Below, one piece after another: positions 18,509-28,272 of a stretch of 64,000 nt of DNA. The position numbers were made by a program, and so were the translations under genes. The stretch spans positions 243,393 to 307,392 of the forward strand of contig NZ_KE386977.1 of NCBI RefSeq assembly GCF_000429865.1. The letters run 5' to 3'. Within the stretch, counting starts at the first letter, position 1. Every line of letters begins with the position of its first letter. The notes beneath the pieces are model-generated. The model worked only from the letters and a program-made list of their open reading frames with translations, made no database searches and was not told the origin of the DNA. The DNA is from Cucumibacter marinus DSM 18995. GTDB lineage: Bacteria; Pseudomonadota; Alphaproteobacteria; Rhizobiales; Devosiaceae.

Positions 18509-18895
18509 ATGATGGCTCAGGTTGCGGCAACCGTTTTCACTGCATTCACCATCGGCCTGGCGCTGTTTCAGGCTGCCTTGGCAGCCGGTATGCCACTCGG
18601 GCGTTTCGCCTGGGGTGGCGAGCATGAACGGCTTCCGATGCGGTTGCGCATCTCCAGCCTGGTGGTCATTCCGGTTTATGCGTTTCTTGCTCTTATCGTC
18701 CTGGACAAGGCGGGCCTGACGGCAATCTTCGGCGGGGCTGGATGGATCGGCCCGGCAAGCTGGGTTGTGGCAGTGCTTTGCGGCCTGGGCGTTGTCCCCA
18801 ACGCGATGTCGCGGAGCCGTGCAGAGCGCTTCACCATGACACCGGTTTCCGCGGTGCTTTTCGTTTCGGCTGTGATCGTGGCGCTGGCGGGCTAG
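18509..18895 (+). CDS. Small four-helix membrane protein, unknown
   Basis: 128 residues with four hydrophobic segments (FTAFTIGLALFQAALAAG; ISSLVVIPVYAFLALIVL; ASWVVAVLCGLGVVPNAM; SAVLFVSAVIVALAG). GAGGGAAT precedes the tandem ATG ATG start. I do not recognise a named family. Its stop codon shares the tetranucleotide CTAG with the stop codon of the convergent sigma-54 regulator. The roughly 200 bases before it carry no gene. Confidence 0.7.
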   Translation: MMAQVAATVFTAFTIGLALFQAALAAGMPLGRFAWGGEHERLPMRLRISSLVVIPVYAFLALIVLDKAGLTAIFGGAGWIGPASWVVAVLCGLGVVPNAMSRSRAERFTMTPVSAVLFVSAVIVALAG

Positions 18896-20325
18896 CTGGC
18901 CTCCGCCATCTCCAGCGTCTCCCAGCTCTGCTTCTTGCGGTAGATCGTCGAGGGTGAGATTTCGAGCGCGGCAGCGGCTTGCGAAATATTGCCGTTGAAC
19001 GCAGCAAGTGCGCTTTCGATGATCCGCTTCTCTTCGAGCCAGAGCGGCCTGATCCGGGGTTCTGCGCTGCGGAAGCGCTTGGGTGTGTTCGCCGAGAGAA
19101 TGCTCGCCCGGCCCGAGGCGCTCTCATGGTCGGCCTCGGCCACCACTTCGGGCACAACCAGCCCGCCATCCTGCATCACAACGATGCGGCGGATGAGGTT
19201 CTGGAGCTGGCGCACATTGCCCGGCCAGTCGTGATTGAGGAACAGCGCCGCCGTCCGCGGGTCGAACCCGTCGAACCGCTTGCCTTCCTCGCTGGCATAT
19301 TGATGCAGAAAGCTTTCGGCCAGCGACAGGATGTCCGCCGGGCGCTGCCGCAGGGGCGGCAGATGGATCGGCAGCACATGCAGCCGATAGAACAGGTCTT
19401 CGCGGAAATGGCCCTTGGCCGTGAGTTCGATCGGGTTGCGGTTGGTGGCGCAGATGATGCGCACATTGACGGGCCGCGACACGGTCTCACCGATGCGGGT
19501 AATGGTGCCGGTCTGCAGGAACCGCAACAGCTTGGCCTGCAGCGAGAGGTCGAGTTCGCCGATCTCGTCAAGGAACAGCGTGCCCCCTTCGGCCGCTTCC
19601 GCCGCCCCCTTGCGATCATCGACAGCGCCCGTATAGGCACCGCGCACCGCACCGAACAATTCGGCTTCCATCAAATCGCGCGGGATCGCCCCGCAATTGA
19701 TTGCGATGAAGGGCGCATCGCCCCGGGGCGAGCGCGCATGCACCGCTTCGGCACACAGTTCCTTGCCGGTGCCGCTTTGCCCGGTGATGAAGACCGGCGC
19801 CGCTGACGGCGCGATCCGTTCGATCTGTTCATAGACAACCCGCATTTGCGGCGAGCTGCCGATAAAGCTGGCGAAGTCCCGTCCGCCCGCACCAAGGCTT
19901 GCCGGCTCATGCGGCCGCGCCAGCCCGTGCCGGGCGCTCAATTCGTTGAGCCGTTCGATCAGCGCGTCTATGCCGACCGGCAGCGCCACATAGTCATGCG
20001 CTCCGGCCTGCATGGCGGTCACCGCGGCGGAAACCGATCCGCCCTCGGACAAGGCCAGCACCAGCGCGCCTTCGGCCAGCTTCACCAGACGCGATAGCCC
20101 ATGCTCGACGGAAACCCGGTCATCGCCCAGTGCGTTCAGTCCGGCCAGGACCACATTGTATCCGCCCTCGCGCACGGTTTGCACGGCCTCTCCATAGCTG
20201 GCGGCCGCATGATGGCTGGCAAGGGTGCCGTCTTTTTCGGCGGCGCACAGGGTGCCGGTCAATACCGGGCCTGCTCCGACCGACAGGACGCGATAGCGCG
20301 CTTGCAGATCCCTTTCGGACGTCAT
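18892..20325 (-). CDS. Sigma-54-dependent transcriptional activator with degenerate receiver (LuxO/TacA-like)
   Basis: 477 residues from the ATG preceded by AGGGAG. The N-terminal 130 residues look like a receiver domain, but the strand that should end in the phospho-acceptor Asp reads NVVLAGLNALGDD, so the Asp appears to be lost. The AAA+ domain is intact: Walker A GQSGTGKE, the sigma-54 contact loop GAYTGA (Tyr in place of the usual Phe), and Walker B TLFLDEIGELD. The C-terminus is a Fis-type helix-turn-helix (GNISQAAAALEISPSTIYRK). It probably activates RpoN promoters without classic phosphorylation. The targets are unknown; the TipF-like gene is divergently placed. Confidence 0.9.
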   Translation of the reverse strand: MTSERDLQARYRVLSVGAGPVLTGTLCAAEKDGTLASHHAAASYGEAVQTVREGGYNVVLAGLNALGDDRVSVEHGLSRLVKLAEGALVLALSEGGSVSAAVTAMQAGAHDYVALPVGIDALIERLNELSARHGLARPHEPASLGAGGRDFASFIGSSPQMRVVYEQIERIAPSAAPVFITGQSGTGKELCAEAVHARSPRGDAPFIAINCGAIPRDLMEAELFGAVRGAYTGAVDDRKGAAEAAEGGTLFLDEIGELDLSLQAKLLRFLQTGTITRIGETVSRPVNVRIICATNRNPIELTAKGHFREDLFYRLHVLPIHLPPLRQRPADILSLAESFLHQYASEEGKRFDGFDPRTAALFLNHDWPGNVRQLQNLIRRIVVMQDGGLVVPEVVAEADHESASGRASILSANTPKRFRSAEPRIRPLWLEEKRIIESALAAFNGNISQAAAALEISPSTIYRKKQSWETLEMAEAS

Positions 20326-20508
20326 CGGGCAGGACTCCCTGTTCTCGGGGGGTGATAACCGTTCTGGTTGACCTGATTGTTGGGCAATTAGGGTAAACAA
20401 ACGGTTTGCAGCCCTTGCCTATTTCGCCAAACGGTTGGATTCTGTTCCCAACTCTGCGTCACATCGGGCGTAGAATTGTATTTGCACCGAGGCCGCGGGG
20501 AGCATGCA

Positions 20509-21750
20509 TTGCGCTCCATAATCTACCTGTTCATCGCCATCGTCAGCGTTTGCCTTGGCATCGCGGCCTATTTTCTGGTGGCCTTCACGCCCATCGAGGC
20601 GGGGCTTCTGGGCCTGTCGATCGCGCTGGCCTGCCTGCTCGCCTTCGAGGTCGGCACTCGCCGCCGCGAGATCGCCCGGCTCGATCAGGAAATCTCTGAC
20701 CTGTCCCGGCTCCATGCCCGCGAGGCCGCGTCCAACCAGGATCTCTGGGTCCGGGTCGACAAGATCACCGATCTCGACCTCGGTAACCGCACCGAGGTGA
20801 TCGAAGCCGACATGTCGGTTTTAGGCACGGTCGTGCGCCAGGTCGCCGAGGCGACTGCCGACATGGAAGAGCGTCTGGCGCGGCAGGACCAGATGCCCGA
20901 AACCTTCATCGACGAACGCGAAGCGGGGCAAAAGCCCGAAACCTACCGTCCCGAGCCGGTGATACCGCCCGAAATGGTGCGCCAGGCGGTGGAGGAGGGT
21001 CGGCTGGTCTTCCACCTGCAACCCATCGTCACCCTGCCGCAGCGCCGCACCGAGTGCTACGATCTCGTGCCCCGCCTGGTGCTTGAGGACGGGGAATGGG
21101 CCGACATGCCCGATTTCCTGCCGCGCCGTGGAGAGACCCAGCTTGTCTGCCGCATCGAACGGCTGATCATGCAGGCCGCCATTGCCATCGTGCGCCGCGC
21201 CAGCACCCGCGAACAGCCGATGACGCTTCTGGTGCCACTCACCCGGGCCTCGCTGACCGACCGCGACGCCCGCGCCGAACTCGTGGCGGCGCTCGACGCC
21301 AATCGCATCGTTGCCCAGAACATCGTCTTCGCCATCGATCACCAGCAATTCGTCGCGATCGAGCCGGATGAGCGCGACGCGCTCGATGCACTGGTCGCCA
21401 AGGGCGCGCATCTGTGTATCGACAATGCCTATTCGCTCAGGCTCGAAATCCCCGCGCTTGCCGGCATCGGCGTGCGCTTCGTCAAGGTGCCGGCCCGCAC
21501 CTTTATCAACGATCCCGGCGCGCTCACCGATTTCCACACCGGCGATGTCGCCGCCTATCTTGAGCGGGGCGGCATCTCGCTGATTGCTCGTGACATCACC
21601 GCTGAAGACCAGATTCTTGCCTTGCTTGACGACGGCGTTCCTTTGGCGCAAGGGGACCACATTGCGCCGCCGGCCCCCACCGAAACCGATATCGGGGATG
21701 GGGAGAGCGACCCTGCCAATTCAGAGACCGTGCATCAGTTGCGCCGCTGA
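20509..21750 (+). CDS. Degenerate EAL-domain membrane protein, TipF-like
   Basis: 413 residues from a TTG with GGGGAG six bases upstream; a TTG 11 codons earlier is possible. Two hydrophobic segments (IYLFIAIVSVCLGIAAYFLV; GLLGLSIALACLLAFEV), a charged helical, probably coiled-coil stretch, and then an EAL domain from about residue 155. The catalytic signature reads YDLVPRLVLEDG where (E)AL-x-R is expected, so phosphodiesterase activity is unlikely and the domain probably binds c-di-GMP. The layout matches Caulobacter TipF, which positions the flagellum. It is divergent from the sigma-54 activator, which may control it. Confidence 0.8.
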   Translation: MRSIIYLFIAIVSVCLGIAAYFLVAFTPIEAGLLGLSIALACLLAFEVGTRRREIARLDQEISDLSRLHAREAASNQDLWVRVDKITDLDLGNRTEVIEADMSVLGTVVRQVAEATADMEERLARQDQMPETFIDEREAGQKPETYRPEPVIPPEMVRQAVEEGRLVFHLQPIVTLPQRRTECYDLVPRLVLEDGEWADMPDFLPRRGETQLVCRIERLIMQAAIAIVRRASTREQPMTLLVPLTRASLTDRDARAELVAALDANRIVAQNIVFAIDHQQFVAIEPDERDALDALVAKGAHLCIDNAYSLRLEIPALAGIGVRFVKVPARTFINDPGALTDFHTGDVAAYLERGGISLIARDITAEDQILALLDDGVPLAQGDHIAPPAPTETDIGDGESDPANSETVHQLRR

Positions 21751-21786
21751 TCCCCGTCCGGTCGATCCCTGCCCGAGGAGTTCTTT

Positions 21787-22650
21787 GTGACCGATCTTGT
21801 CCCCGCCTTGCAGGGCCTCTCACCCATTGCGTCGGAATACGACGTCATCCTGTCCGATGTCTGGGGCGTTTTGCATGACGGCCGCCGCGCCCGGCCTCGG
21901 GCCGGCGAAGCGCTGACGAAATATCGCGAAGCCGGCGGCAAGGTGGTGCTGATCACCAATTCCCCGCGACCGTCCCCCCCGATCCATGAGGAACTGGCTG
22001 CCCTTGGCGTCCCGCGCAGCGCCTATGACGACATGGTGACGTCGGGAGACGTCACCCGCATGGCGATCGCCGAGCATGCCGGCACGGATGTGCACTGGGT
22101 CGGTCCGCGGGGCGATGCTCCCCTGTTCGAAGGGCTCGATGTCGGGTTCTCCGATGCCGATACCGCCACCGCGATCGTTGTCACCGACATGAATGACGAC
22201 GATGACGAGCCCGGCGACTATGAAGACGAAATGGCGCTCTGGCTCGAGCGCAAGCTGCCGCTGATCTGCGCCAATCCCGATCTCATCGTCGAACAGGGCG
22301 ACCGCATCATTTATTGCGCCGGCGCGCTGGCCGAGGCCTATCGCGCCAAGGGTGGCGAGGTGATCATGGCCGGCAAGCCCTACCGTCCGATCTATCGCGA
22401 TGCCTTGCGGCTGGCCGGGCGCGATCCGGGGGAGGGGGCGGACCGTTCCCGCATCCTCGCCATCGGCGATTCGGCCCGCACCGATGCCGCGGGCGCGGCC
22501 CGGATCGGTATCGAGTTCCTGTTCATCACCGGGGCCATCCATGCCGCCGAGCTGGGACCGGTCGACGAACCCGATCCGGCACTGGTGACCCGGCTGCTGG
22601 GACAGAGCGCTTCTGCGGCGCGCGGCTTCATGCCCCGGCTGTTCTGGTGA
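21787..22650 (+). CDS. HAD-superfamily class IIA hydrolase (TIGR01459-like)
   Basis: 287 residues from a GTG start. HAD motif I is DVILSDVWGVLHDG (normally DxDGVL; here DVWGVL), motif II VVLITNSPRP, motif IV LAIGDSARTDAAGA. It belongs to the NagD-like class IIA group that in alphaproteobacteria commonly sits upstream of ribF, as here. The second Asp of motif I is replaced by Trp, as I recall being usual in this subfamily. The substrate is unknown; a small phosphorylated metabolite is likely. Confidence 0.88.
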   Translation: MTDLVPALQGLSPIASEYDVILSDVWGVLHDGRRARPRAGEALTKYREAGGKVVLITNSPRPSPPIHEELAALGVPRSAYDDMVTSGDVTRMAIAEHAGTDVHWVGPRGDAPLFEGLDVGFSDADTATAIVVTDMNDDDDEPGDYEDEMALWLERKLPLICANPDLIVEQGDRIIYCAGALAEAYRAKGGEVIMAGKPYRPIYRDALRLAGRDPGEGADRSRILAIGDSARTDAAGAARIGIEFLFITGAIHAAELGPVDEPDPALVTRLLGQSASAARGFMPRLFW

Positions 22651-22758
22651 TGTGAGGCCCACCAATCGCCCGCCGCTTCCCCCGTCTTGCCAATCGCTGG
22701 CGATCAAGGCAGGTTGCGCCACCGCGGGTTTCGATGCCCTTCAACACTGAGGCTCATC

Positions 22759-23736
22759 ATGGCATTTCACGTTCTTGACGGATTGGGGCCGGTTCCGGAC
22801 GCCGTGAAGGGTGCCGTCATTGCCATCGGCAATTTCGATGGCTGTCATCGTGGCCATCAGACCGTGTTCCGTCACGCTATCGACCGCGCAAAGGCACTCG
22901 GTGCCCCGGCGCTGATGCTGACCTTCGAGCCGCATCCGCGCGATGTCTTTGCGCCCGAGCCATTCATGTTCCGCCTGACAGAAGGCGGTATGAAAGCCCG
23001 GTTGGCCGAGGCATTGGGCTTCAACGGCATCGTCGTCATGCCCTTCACCCGCGACCTGTCCCAGGTCTCTGCCGAAGACTTCGTCGATCAGCGATTGGTG
23101 GGCGCGTTGGCGCTCAAGGGCGCGGTGGTCGGTGCCGATTTCCATTTCGGCCGCAAGCGCGCCGGCACCCCGCAATTCCTGAAAGAGAGCGGCGACGCCA
23201 AGGGCTTCGAAGTCACCATCATGGACATGCTCGATGAAGGCGATGCACCGGTCTCTTCTTCGCGCATCCGCGAGGCGCTGACCGAGGGCCGGGTGGAAGA
23301 TGCCAACGCCCTGCTGGGCTATCATCATCTGCTCGCCGGCCGCGTCATTCACGGCGACAAGCGGGGCCGCGAACTCGGCTATCCCACGGCCAATATCGCC
23401 CAGTCCCTGCGCTGCAATATGAAACACGGGGTCTATGCGGTGAAGGTCCGTCACGCCGGACGGATCCATGACGCGGTCGCCAGCTATGGCCGCCGGCCGA
23501 TGTTCGACAATGGCGAGGCCCTGCTCGAAGTGCATGTCTTCGACTTCAAGGGCGACCTTTACGGCTCGACTCTCGAAGTGGCGCTGATCGATTATCTGCG
23601 CGACGAAGAGAAGTTTGCCTCGCTCGAAGACCTGATCGCAGCCATGGACCGTGACAGCGCCAATGCCAGGGCTGCGATCGCGGCGGCGCGACCGATTTCG
23701 CCGCTGGACGAAAAGCTCGGTATCATTACCACCTGA
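22759..23736 (+). CDS. ribF: Bifunctional riboflavin kinase / FMN adenylyltransferase
   Basis: 325 residues; makes FMN and then FAD from riboflavin. The N-terminal adenylyltransferase shows [13 protein letters not shown] (HxGH-type), [11 protein letters not shown] and [10 protein letters not shown]. The C-terminal kinase shows [13 protein letters not shown] and [14 protein letters not shown]. The chosen ATG gives the normal N-terminus; the in-frame extension upstream has no homology. The gene order HAD-ribF-ileS-lspA is common in proteobacteria. Confidence 0.97.
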   Translation: MAFHVLDGLGPVPDAVKGAVIAIGNFDGCHRGHQTVFRHAIDRAKALGAPALMLTFEPHPRDVFAPEPFMFRLTEGGMKARLAEALGFNGIVVMPFTRDLSQVSAEDFVDQRLVGALALKGAVVGADFHFGRKRAGTPQFLKESGDAKGFEVTIMDMLDEGDAPVSSSRIREALTEGRVEDANALLGYHHLLAGRVIHGDKRGRELGYPTANIAQSLRCNMKHGVYAVKVRHAGRIHDAVASYGRRPMFDNGEALLEVHVFDFKGDLYGSTLEVALIDYLRDEEKFASLEDLIAAMDRDSANARAAIAAARPISPLDEKLGIITT

Positions 23737-23863
23737 TTCATCCCTGGCACGTCGCCGGGGCATCGGCCAAAAGGCGCTGGTCATGCGCTTTTGCCCTTGC
23801 TACAAGCCGTGCCGAACGCGACAGCCTGGCGGTTGCGGCCGCGAACAACCGATTGATTGCCCC

Positions 23864-26800
23864 ATGAGCGACAAGTCCAACGGCGCCGATAACGCCGCCG
23901 AGACCGACTATACCGATACCCTTTACATGCCGCGCACCGATTTCCCGATGCGCGCCGGCCTGCCGCAGCGCGAGCCCGAATGGCTCGAGCGCTGGGCCAA
24001 AATGGACATCTACAAGCGGCAGCGCGAGATCGCGAAGGGCCGGGACAAGTTCATCCTGCATGACGGCCCGCCCTATGCGAACGGCAACATCCATATCGGT
24101 CATGCGCTCAACAAGGTGATCAAGGACTTCATCGTCCGCTCGGCCCAGATGCGCGGCTATGATGCGCCCTATATCCCGGGCTGGGACTGTCACGGCCTGC
24201 CCATCGAGTGGAAGGTCGAGGAACAGTACCGCGCCAAGGGCAAGAACAAGGACGACGTGCCGATCAACGAGTTCCGGCGCGAATGCCGCGACTTTGCCGA
24301 CAAGTGGATCGACACCCAGCGCACCGAGTTCAAGCGGTTGGGCGTCAATGGCGACTGGGACAATCCCTATACCACCATGGCCTATTCAGCTGAGGCGACG
24401 ATTGCCGCCGAACTGATGAAATTTGCCACCTCCGGCCAGCTCTATCGCGGCTCGAAGCCCGTCATGTGGTCGGTCGTCGAACGCACCGCGCTGGCCGAAG
24501 CCGAGATCGAATATCACGACCATGAATCGGACGTGATCTGGGTGAAGTTTCCTCTGAGGAACTACGGTTCCTCCGGTGGAACGGGCGACGAACAGGAAAG
24601 AATGAACGACCTGCTCCAAGGCGCCTCCGTTCTGATCTGGACGACGACTCCCTGGACGATCCCCGCCAACCGGGCGATCTCCTTTTCTTCGCGCATCGAA
24701 TACGGGCTCTACGAGGTCACCCAGCCGGACGACGCGGAAGCCCCGCGCTGGGCGTCCCAGGGCCAGAAATACATCATTGCCGACAAGCTCGCTGCCGAGG
24801 TCTTCGCCAAGGCCAAGGTTGCCGAGAATGGCTATACCCGCCTCGGTGGCGTCTCTGCTGACGAGCTGGCCGCGATCACCTGCGCCCACCCGCTCAAGGG
24901 GTTTGGCGGCGGCTACGAGTTCGATGTTCCCTTGTTCGACGGCGAACATGTCACCGACGATGCGGGCACAGGCTTCGTGCATACCGCGCCGGGCCATGGC
25001 CGGGACGACTTCGAGGTCTGGATGGCCAATGGCCGCAATCTCGAATCCCGCGGCATCGACACCACCATCCCCTTCTGCGTCGATGGTGACGGCTATTACA
25101 CCGAGGATGCCGCCGGTTTCGGCCCGTCATCCGAAGGCGGCGCCGCCCGCGTGATCGACGACAAGGGCAAGAAGGGCGACGCCAACAAGCGCGTCATCGA
25201 TGCGCTGGTCGCTGCCGGCGCCATGGTCGCCCGTGGCCGGGTCAAGCACCAGTACCCCCATTCCTGGCGCTCGAAAAAGCCGATCATCTTCCGCAACACC
25301 CCGCAATGGTTCGTTTATATGGACCGCGATATCGAGGGGAAAGAGGGCGACACCCTGCGCACCCGCGCGCTGAATTCGATCGATGCGACGCGCTTCGTGC
25401 CCGAACAGGGCCGCAACCGCCTGCGCGCAATGATCGAGGATCGGCCCGACTGGGTGCTGTCGCGCCAGCGCGCCTGGGGCGTGCCGATCACCGTCTTCGT
25501 TCACAATGAGACCGGCATTGTTCTTTGCAATCCCGCCGTCAATAAACGCATTGTCGAGGCCTTCCGGGAGGAGGGCGCCGATGCCTGGTTCGACGATGGC
25601 GCGAAGGCCCGCTTCCTTGGCTCAGACTATGATCCGGCTGACTATGAGAAGGTCACCGACATTCTCGATGTCTGGTTCGATTCCGGATCGACCCACGCTT
25701 ATGTGCTCGAACAGAACCCGGACATGAAATGGCCGGCAGATGTCTATTTCGAAGGCTCCGACCAGCATCGCGGCTGGTTCCAGTCCTCGCTTCTCGAAGG
25801 TTCGGGCACACGTGGTCGTGCGCCCTATGATGCGGTGGTGACCCACGGCTTCACGCTCGACGAGAAGGGCTACAAGATGTCCAAATCCCTGGGCAACACC
25901 ATCGTGCCCCAGGAATTGATCAAGCAATATGGCGCCGACATCGTCCGGCTCTGGGCCGCCTCCGTCGATTTCACCGAAGACCAGCGGCTGGGCGACAAGG
26001 TCATCAAGTCGACCGTCGACAGCTACCGCAAGATGCGCAACACCCTGCGCTGGCTGTTGGGCAGTCTCGCTCACTACCAGCCTGCCGAGGCCGTCGATTT
26101 CGCCGACATGCCCGAGCTCGAGCGCTATGTCTTGCACCGGCTGACCGAGCTCGATGCGCTGGTCAAGAAGAGCTACGAGGATTTCGACTACAAGCGGATC
26201 GTCTCGGCCCTGTTCAACTTCATGACCGTCGATCTCTCCGCCATCTATTTCGACATCCGCAAGGACGCGCTTTACTGCGATCCGGCCTCGAGCGTGCGCC
26301 GCCGCGCCGCCCTGACCGTGCTCGACAAGCTGTTCGATTGCCTCACCGCCTGGCTCGCCCCGATCCTGTGCTTCACCATGGAAGAAGTCTGGACCTCGCG
26401 GCACCCCGAGGCTGACTCTTCGGTCCATCTGCGCACCTTCCCTCAGGTGCCGGCCGAATGGCGCAATGACGAGCTGGCCGACAAATGGCACAAGATCCGC
26501 ACCGTCCGCCGTGTCGTCACCGGCGCGCTCGAGATCGAGCGGCGGGAGAAAACCATAGGCTCCTCGCTTGAGGCGGCGCCCGACATCTATGTCGCCGACA
26601 CCGATCTCTATGTTGCCCTGCACGGTGAGGACATGGCCGAGATCGCCATCACCTCGGCGGCCAATGTCATCCAGGGCGAAGGCCCTGCCGAGGCCTTCCG
26701 TCTCGATGAGGTCAAGGGCGTCTCGGTGGTGTTCAAGAAAGCCGAGGGCAAGCGCTGCGCCCGCTCCTGGAAGATTCTGCCCGAGGTCGGTTCTGACCCC

Positions 26801-26869
26801 GATTACCCCGATCTCAGCCCGCGCGACGCCCAGGCCATGCGCGAACTGACCGCCAAAGCGGCCGAATAG
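23864..26869 (+). CDS. ileS: Isoleucyl-tRNA synthetase
   Basis: 1001 residues, class [13 protein letters not shown] carries the HIGH motif, [11 protein letters not shown] the KMSKS motif, and the editing domain holds [14 protein letters not shown]. The C-terminal zinc knuckle is eroded: [13 protein letters not shown] keeps one Cys, and the later Cys pair is replaced by SPRD, a change I associate with alphaproteobacterial IleRS. Codons of about residues 228-265 include AGG, AGA, CCT and GGA, which are uncommon in the rest of the gene. The ATG at [10 protein letters not shown] is chosen over a long upstream extension without homology. Confidence 0.98.
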   Translation: MSDKSNGADNAAETDYTDTLYMPRTDFPMRAGLPQREPEWLERWAKMDIYKRQREIAKGRDKFILHDGPPYANGNIHIGHALNKVIKDFIVRSAQMRGYDAPYIPGWDCHGLPIEWKVEEQYRAKGKNKDDVPINEFRRECRDFADKWIDTQRTEFKRLGVNGDWDNPYTTMAYSAEATIAAELMKFATSGQLYRGSKPVMWSVVERTALAEAEIEYHDHESDVIWVKFPLRNYGSSGGTGDEQERMNDLLQGASVLIWTTTPWTIPANRAISFSSRIEYGLYEVTQPDDAEAPRWASQGQKYIIADKLAAEVFAKAKVAENGYTRLGGVSADELAAITCAHPLKGFGGGYEFDVPLFDGEHVTDDAGTGFVHTAPGHGRDDFEVWMANGRNLESRGIDTTIPFCVDGDGYYTEDAAGFGPSSEGGAARVIDDKGKKGDANKRVIDALVAAGAMVARGRVKHQYPHSWRSKKPIIFRNTPQWFVYMDRDIEGKEGDTLRTRALNSIDATRFVPEQGRNRLRAMIEDRPDWVLSRQRAWGVPITVFVHNETGIVLCNPAVNKRIVEAFREEGADAWFDDGAKARFLGSDYDPADYEKVTDILDVWFDSGSTHAYVLEQNPDMKWPADVYFEGSDQHRGWFQSSLLEGSGTRGRAPYDAVVTHGFTLDEKGYKMSKSLGNTIVPQELIKQYGADIVRLWAASVDFTEDQRLGDKVIKSTVDSYRKMRNTLRWLLGSLAHYQPAEAVDFADMPELERYVLHRLTELDALVKKSYEDFDYKRIVSALFNFMTVDLSAIYFDIRKDALYCDPASSVRRRAALTVLDKLFDCLTAWLAPILCFTMEEVWTSRHPEADSSVHLRTFPQVPAEWRNDELADKWHKIRTVRRVVTGALEIERREKTIGSSLEAAPDIYVADTDLYVALHGEDMAEIAITSAANVIQGEGPAEAFRLDEVKGVSVVFKKAEGKRCARSWKILPEVGSDPDYPDLSPRDAQAMRELTAKAAE

Positions 26870-26872
26870 ATC

Positions 26873-27373
26873 ATGACCGGGGCCGGGATGGCACGCGTGA
26901 ACTCGACGGGGCGCTGGCTGCCGGCCCTGGTGCTGCTGCTCGTGTTCGCCATCGACCGGGCGCACAAGACCATCATGCTGCATGTGCTCGATTGGCAGGG
27001 CGGCGAGGCGATCATCGTCACTCCCAATTTCGACTATGTGTTGGTGTGGAACACCGGGGTGTCCTACGGGCTGTTGTCCACCATTCCGGCCATCTGGCTG
27101 AGCGTTGCCATGATCATGGTCATCCTGGCGCTGGCGATCTGGTGGTGGCGGGCCGATAATGGCCTTACCCGCTGGGGGCTGTCCCTGGCGCTCGGGGGGG
27201 CGCTGGGCAATGTTTTCGACCGCCTTGCCTATGGCGCGGTGGCCGACTTCTTTTCCCTTCATGCGGGGAATTATTACTTCTACATTTTCAATATCGCCGA
27301 TGTCGGGATCACCTTTGGCGTGATATTTCTCATCGCCGATATGGTCCTGCCGAGAAGGCGGATCGCAAAATAG
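26873..27373 (+). CDS. lspA: Lipoprotein signal peptidase (signal peptidase II)
   Basis: 166 residues and four membrane helices. Cleaves the signal peptide of prolipoproteins in the inner membrane. Conserved blocks: FAIDRAHK, NTGVSYGLL and the two catalytic Asp residues in LGNVFDRLAYGAVADFF and FNIADVGITFG. It starts three bases after the ileS stop codon. A lipoprotein gene follows 280 bases later. Confidence 0.96.
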   Translation: MTGAGMARVNSTGRWLPALVLLLVFAIDRAHKTIMLHVLDWQGGEAIIVTPNFDYVLVWNTGVSYGLLSTIPAIWLSVAMIMVILALAIWWWRADNGLTRWGLSLALGGALGNVFDRLAYGAVADFFSLHAGNYYFYIFNIADVGITFGVIFLIADMVLPRRRIAK

Positions 27374-27444
27374 CCGAATTCTGGCCTTACCCGGCTGAAT
27401 TCGTTAGTGTGACGCCACTGCCGGTGAGCGGGCATCGGACAGAA

Positions 27445-27544
27445 GCGTTTCCAGGTGAAGTGGATGCCGGTTCACCGTCCGGAAACGCGGCAAAACAAGA
27501 GCGTTTCCAGGTGAAGTGGATGCCGGTTCACCGTCCGGAAACGC
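27445..27544. repeat. Two tandem copies of a 44-base hairpin repeat
   Basis: Each unit begins GCGTTTCC and ends GGAAACGC, with an inner GTGAA/TTCAC pair, so it folds into a long imperfect hairpin. The copies (27445-27488 and 27501-27544) are identical and separated by 12 bases, giving a 56-base period. A third, diverged copy lies after gshA (about 44610-44652). Similar small intergenic palindromes are widespread in Hyphomicrobiales. There is no spacer diversity, so this is not CRISPR. Confidence 0.85.
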
Positions 27545-27651
27545 GGTAAAACAAGAGCTTGAATCGGGTCAGCGATTCCGTGAAACGCTGAACTGGTTTA
27601 AAAGGTCACTTTCCGGACGGGAAGAGCCGAGCGCGGAGTAGGTCATTGCGT

Positions 27652-28215
27652 ATGAAATTCCTCATGGGAGGCGCGCCCAGCATGCGCCTTTTTGCCCTTG
27701 CGGGCGGTCTGGCAGCTGCCATGGCGGTCTCAGCCTGCACCACCACCGAAGGCACCAATGCCTTCTCCCAGAGCCTTGTGCCCGGGGAAGACGTGCTGCT
27801 CGAAACCCTTGAGGGAATCGGCATCATCGAAGAGCGCTCGACCAAGGATCCGATCCGGTCGGCCCGTGGCCCGCTGGTCATGCCGCGCGATCCCAACAAT
27901 CTGCCGCCCCCGTCTCAGAGCCTGGCCGCCGGCCTGCCTGAGGATTCCAACGTGCCCGAGGTCGACGGCACCGGTCTTTCGCGCAGGGATATCGACCGCA
28001 TCCGCGTCGCCCGTGTTATCGACCAGCGTTCCGGCAAAATCCGCGACCTGACGATGGAAGAGCAGTCCAAACAGCTTCTGTCGCCGCCGAAACGGCTTTT
28101 GACCCGTGTGGGCAACCGCGACTATGTCTGCCTCGCCAATAATGGCGATCTCGTCTCGCTCGATGATCCGGCCTGCCCGCCGGCGATTCGCGAGGCGCTG
28201 CTCGCCGCCCAGTAA
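27652..28215 (+). CDS. Probable outer-membrane lipoprotein, unknown function
   Basis: 187 residues from the ATG used here. A second ATG ten codons later (MRLFALAGGLAAAMAVSAC) has GGGAGG upstream and gives a textbook lipoprotein signal with the lipobox VSAC; either may be the start. The mature part is hydrophilic and Pro-rich (LVMPRDPNNLPPP), with RRDIDRIRVARVIDQRSGK and a conserved-looking end YVCLANNGDLVSLDDPACP. The PLVMP...LPPP pattern recalls the DUF3035 proteins found after lspA in other alphaproteobacteria; this is only a resemblance. Confidence 0.78.
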   Translation: MKFLMGGAPSMRLFALAGGLAAAMAVSACTTTEGTNAFSQSLVPGEDVLLETLEGIGIIEERSTKDPIRSARGPLVMPRDPNNLPPPSQSLAAGLPEDSNVPEVDGTGLSRRDIDRIRVARVIDQRSGKIRDLTMEEQSKQLLSPPKRLLTRVGNRDYVCLANNGDLVSLDDPACPPAIREALLAAQ

Positions 28216-28272
28216 GCGGGCACACAGTAACATTGCGGGCGATTTCGCCCGCAAAACACATATCGAGATAAA

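Noticed and set aside
18285..18530. An 81-codon minus-strand frame between the DPM1-GtrA gene and the small membrane protein
   Set aside because: Arg/Ala-rich with no ribosome binding site or recognisable motif, and it overlaps both neighbouring genes.
22651..22758. FMN riboswitch upstream of ribF
   Set aside because: The gap is only about 108 bases, lacks the conserved RFN-element stems, and the HAD gene directly upstream suggests co-transcription.
27445..27544. The tandem hairpins as a minimal CRISPR array or attachment site
   Set aside because: Only two identical units with a constant 12-base separator; related copies elsewhere mark it as an intergenic palindromic repeat. There is no integrase or tRNA beside it.
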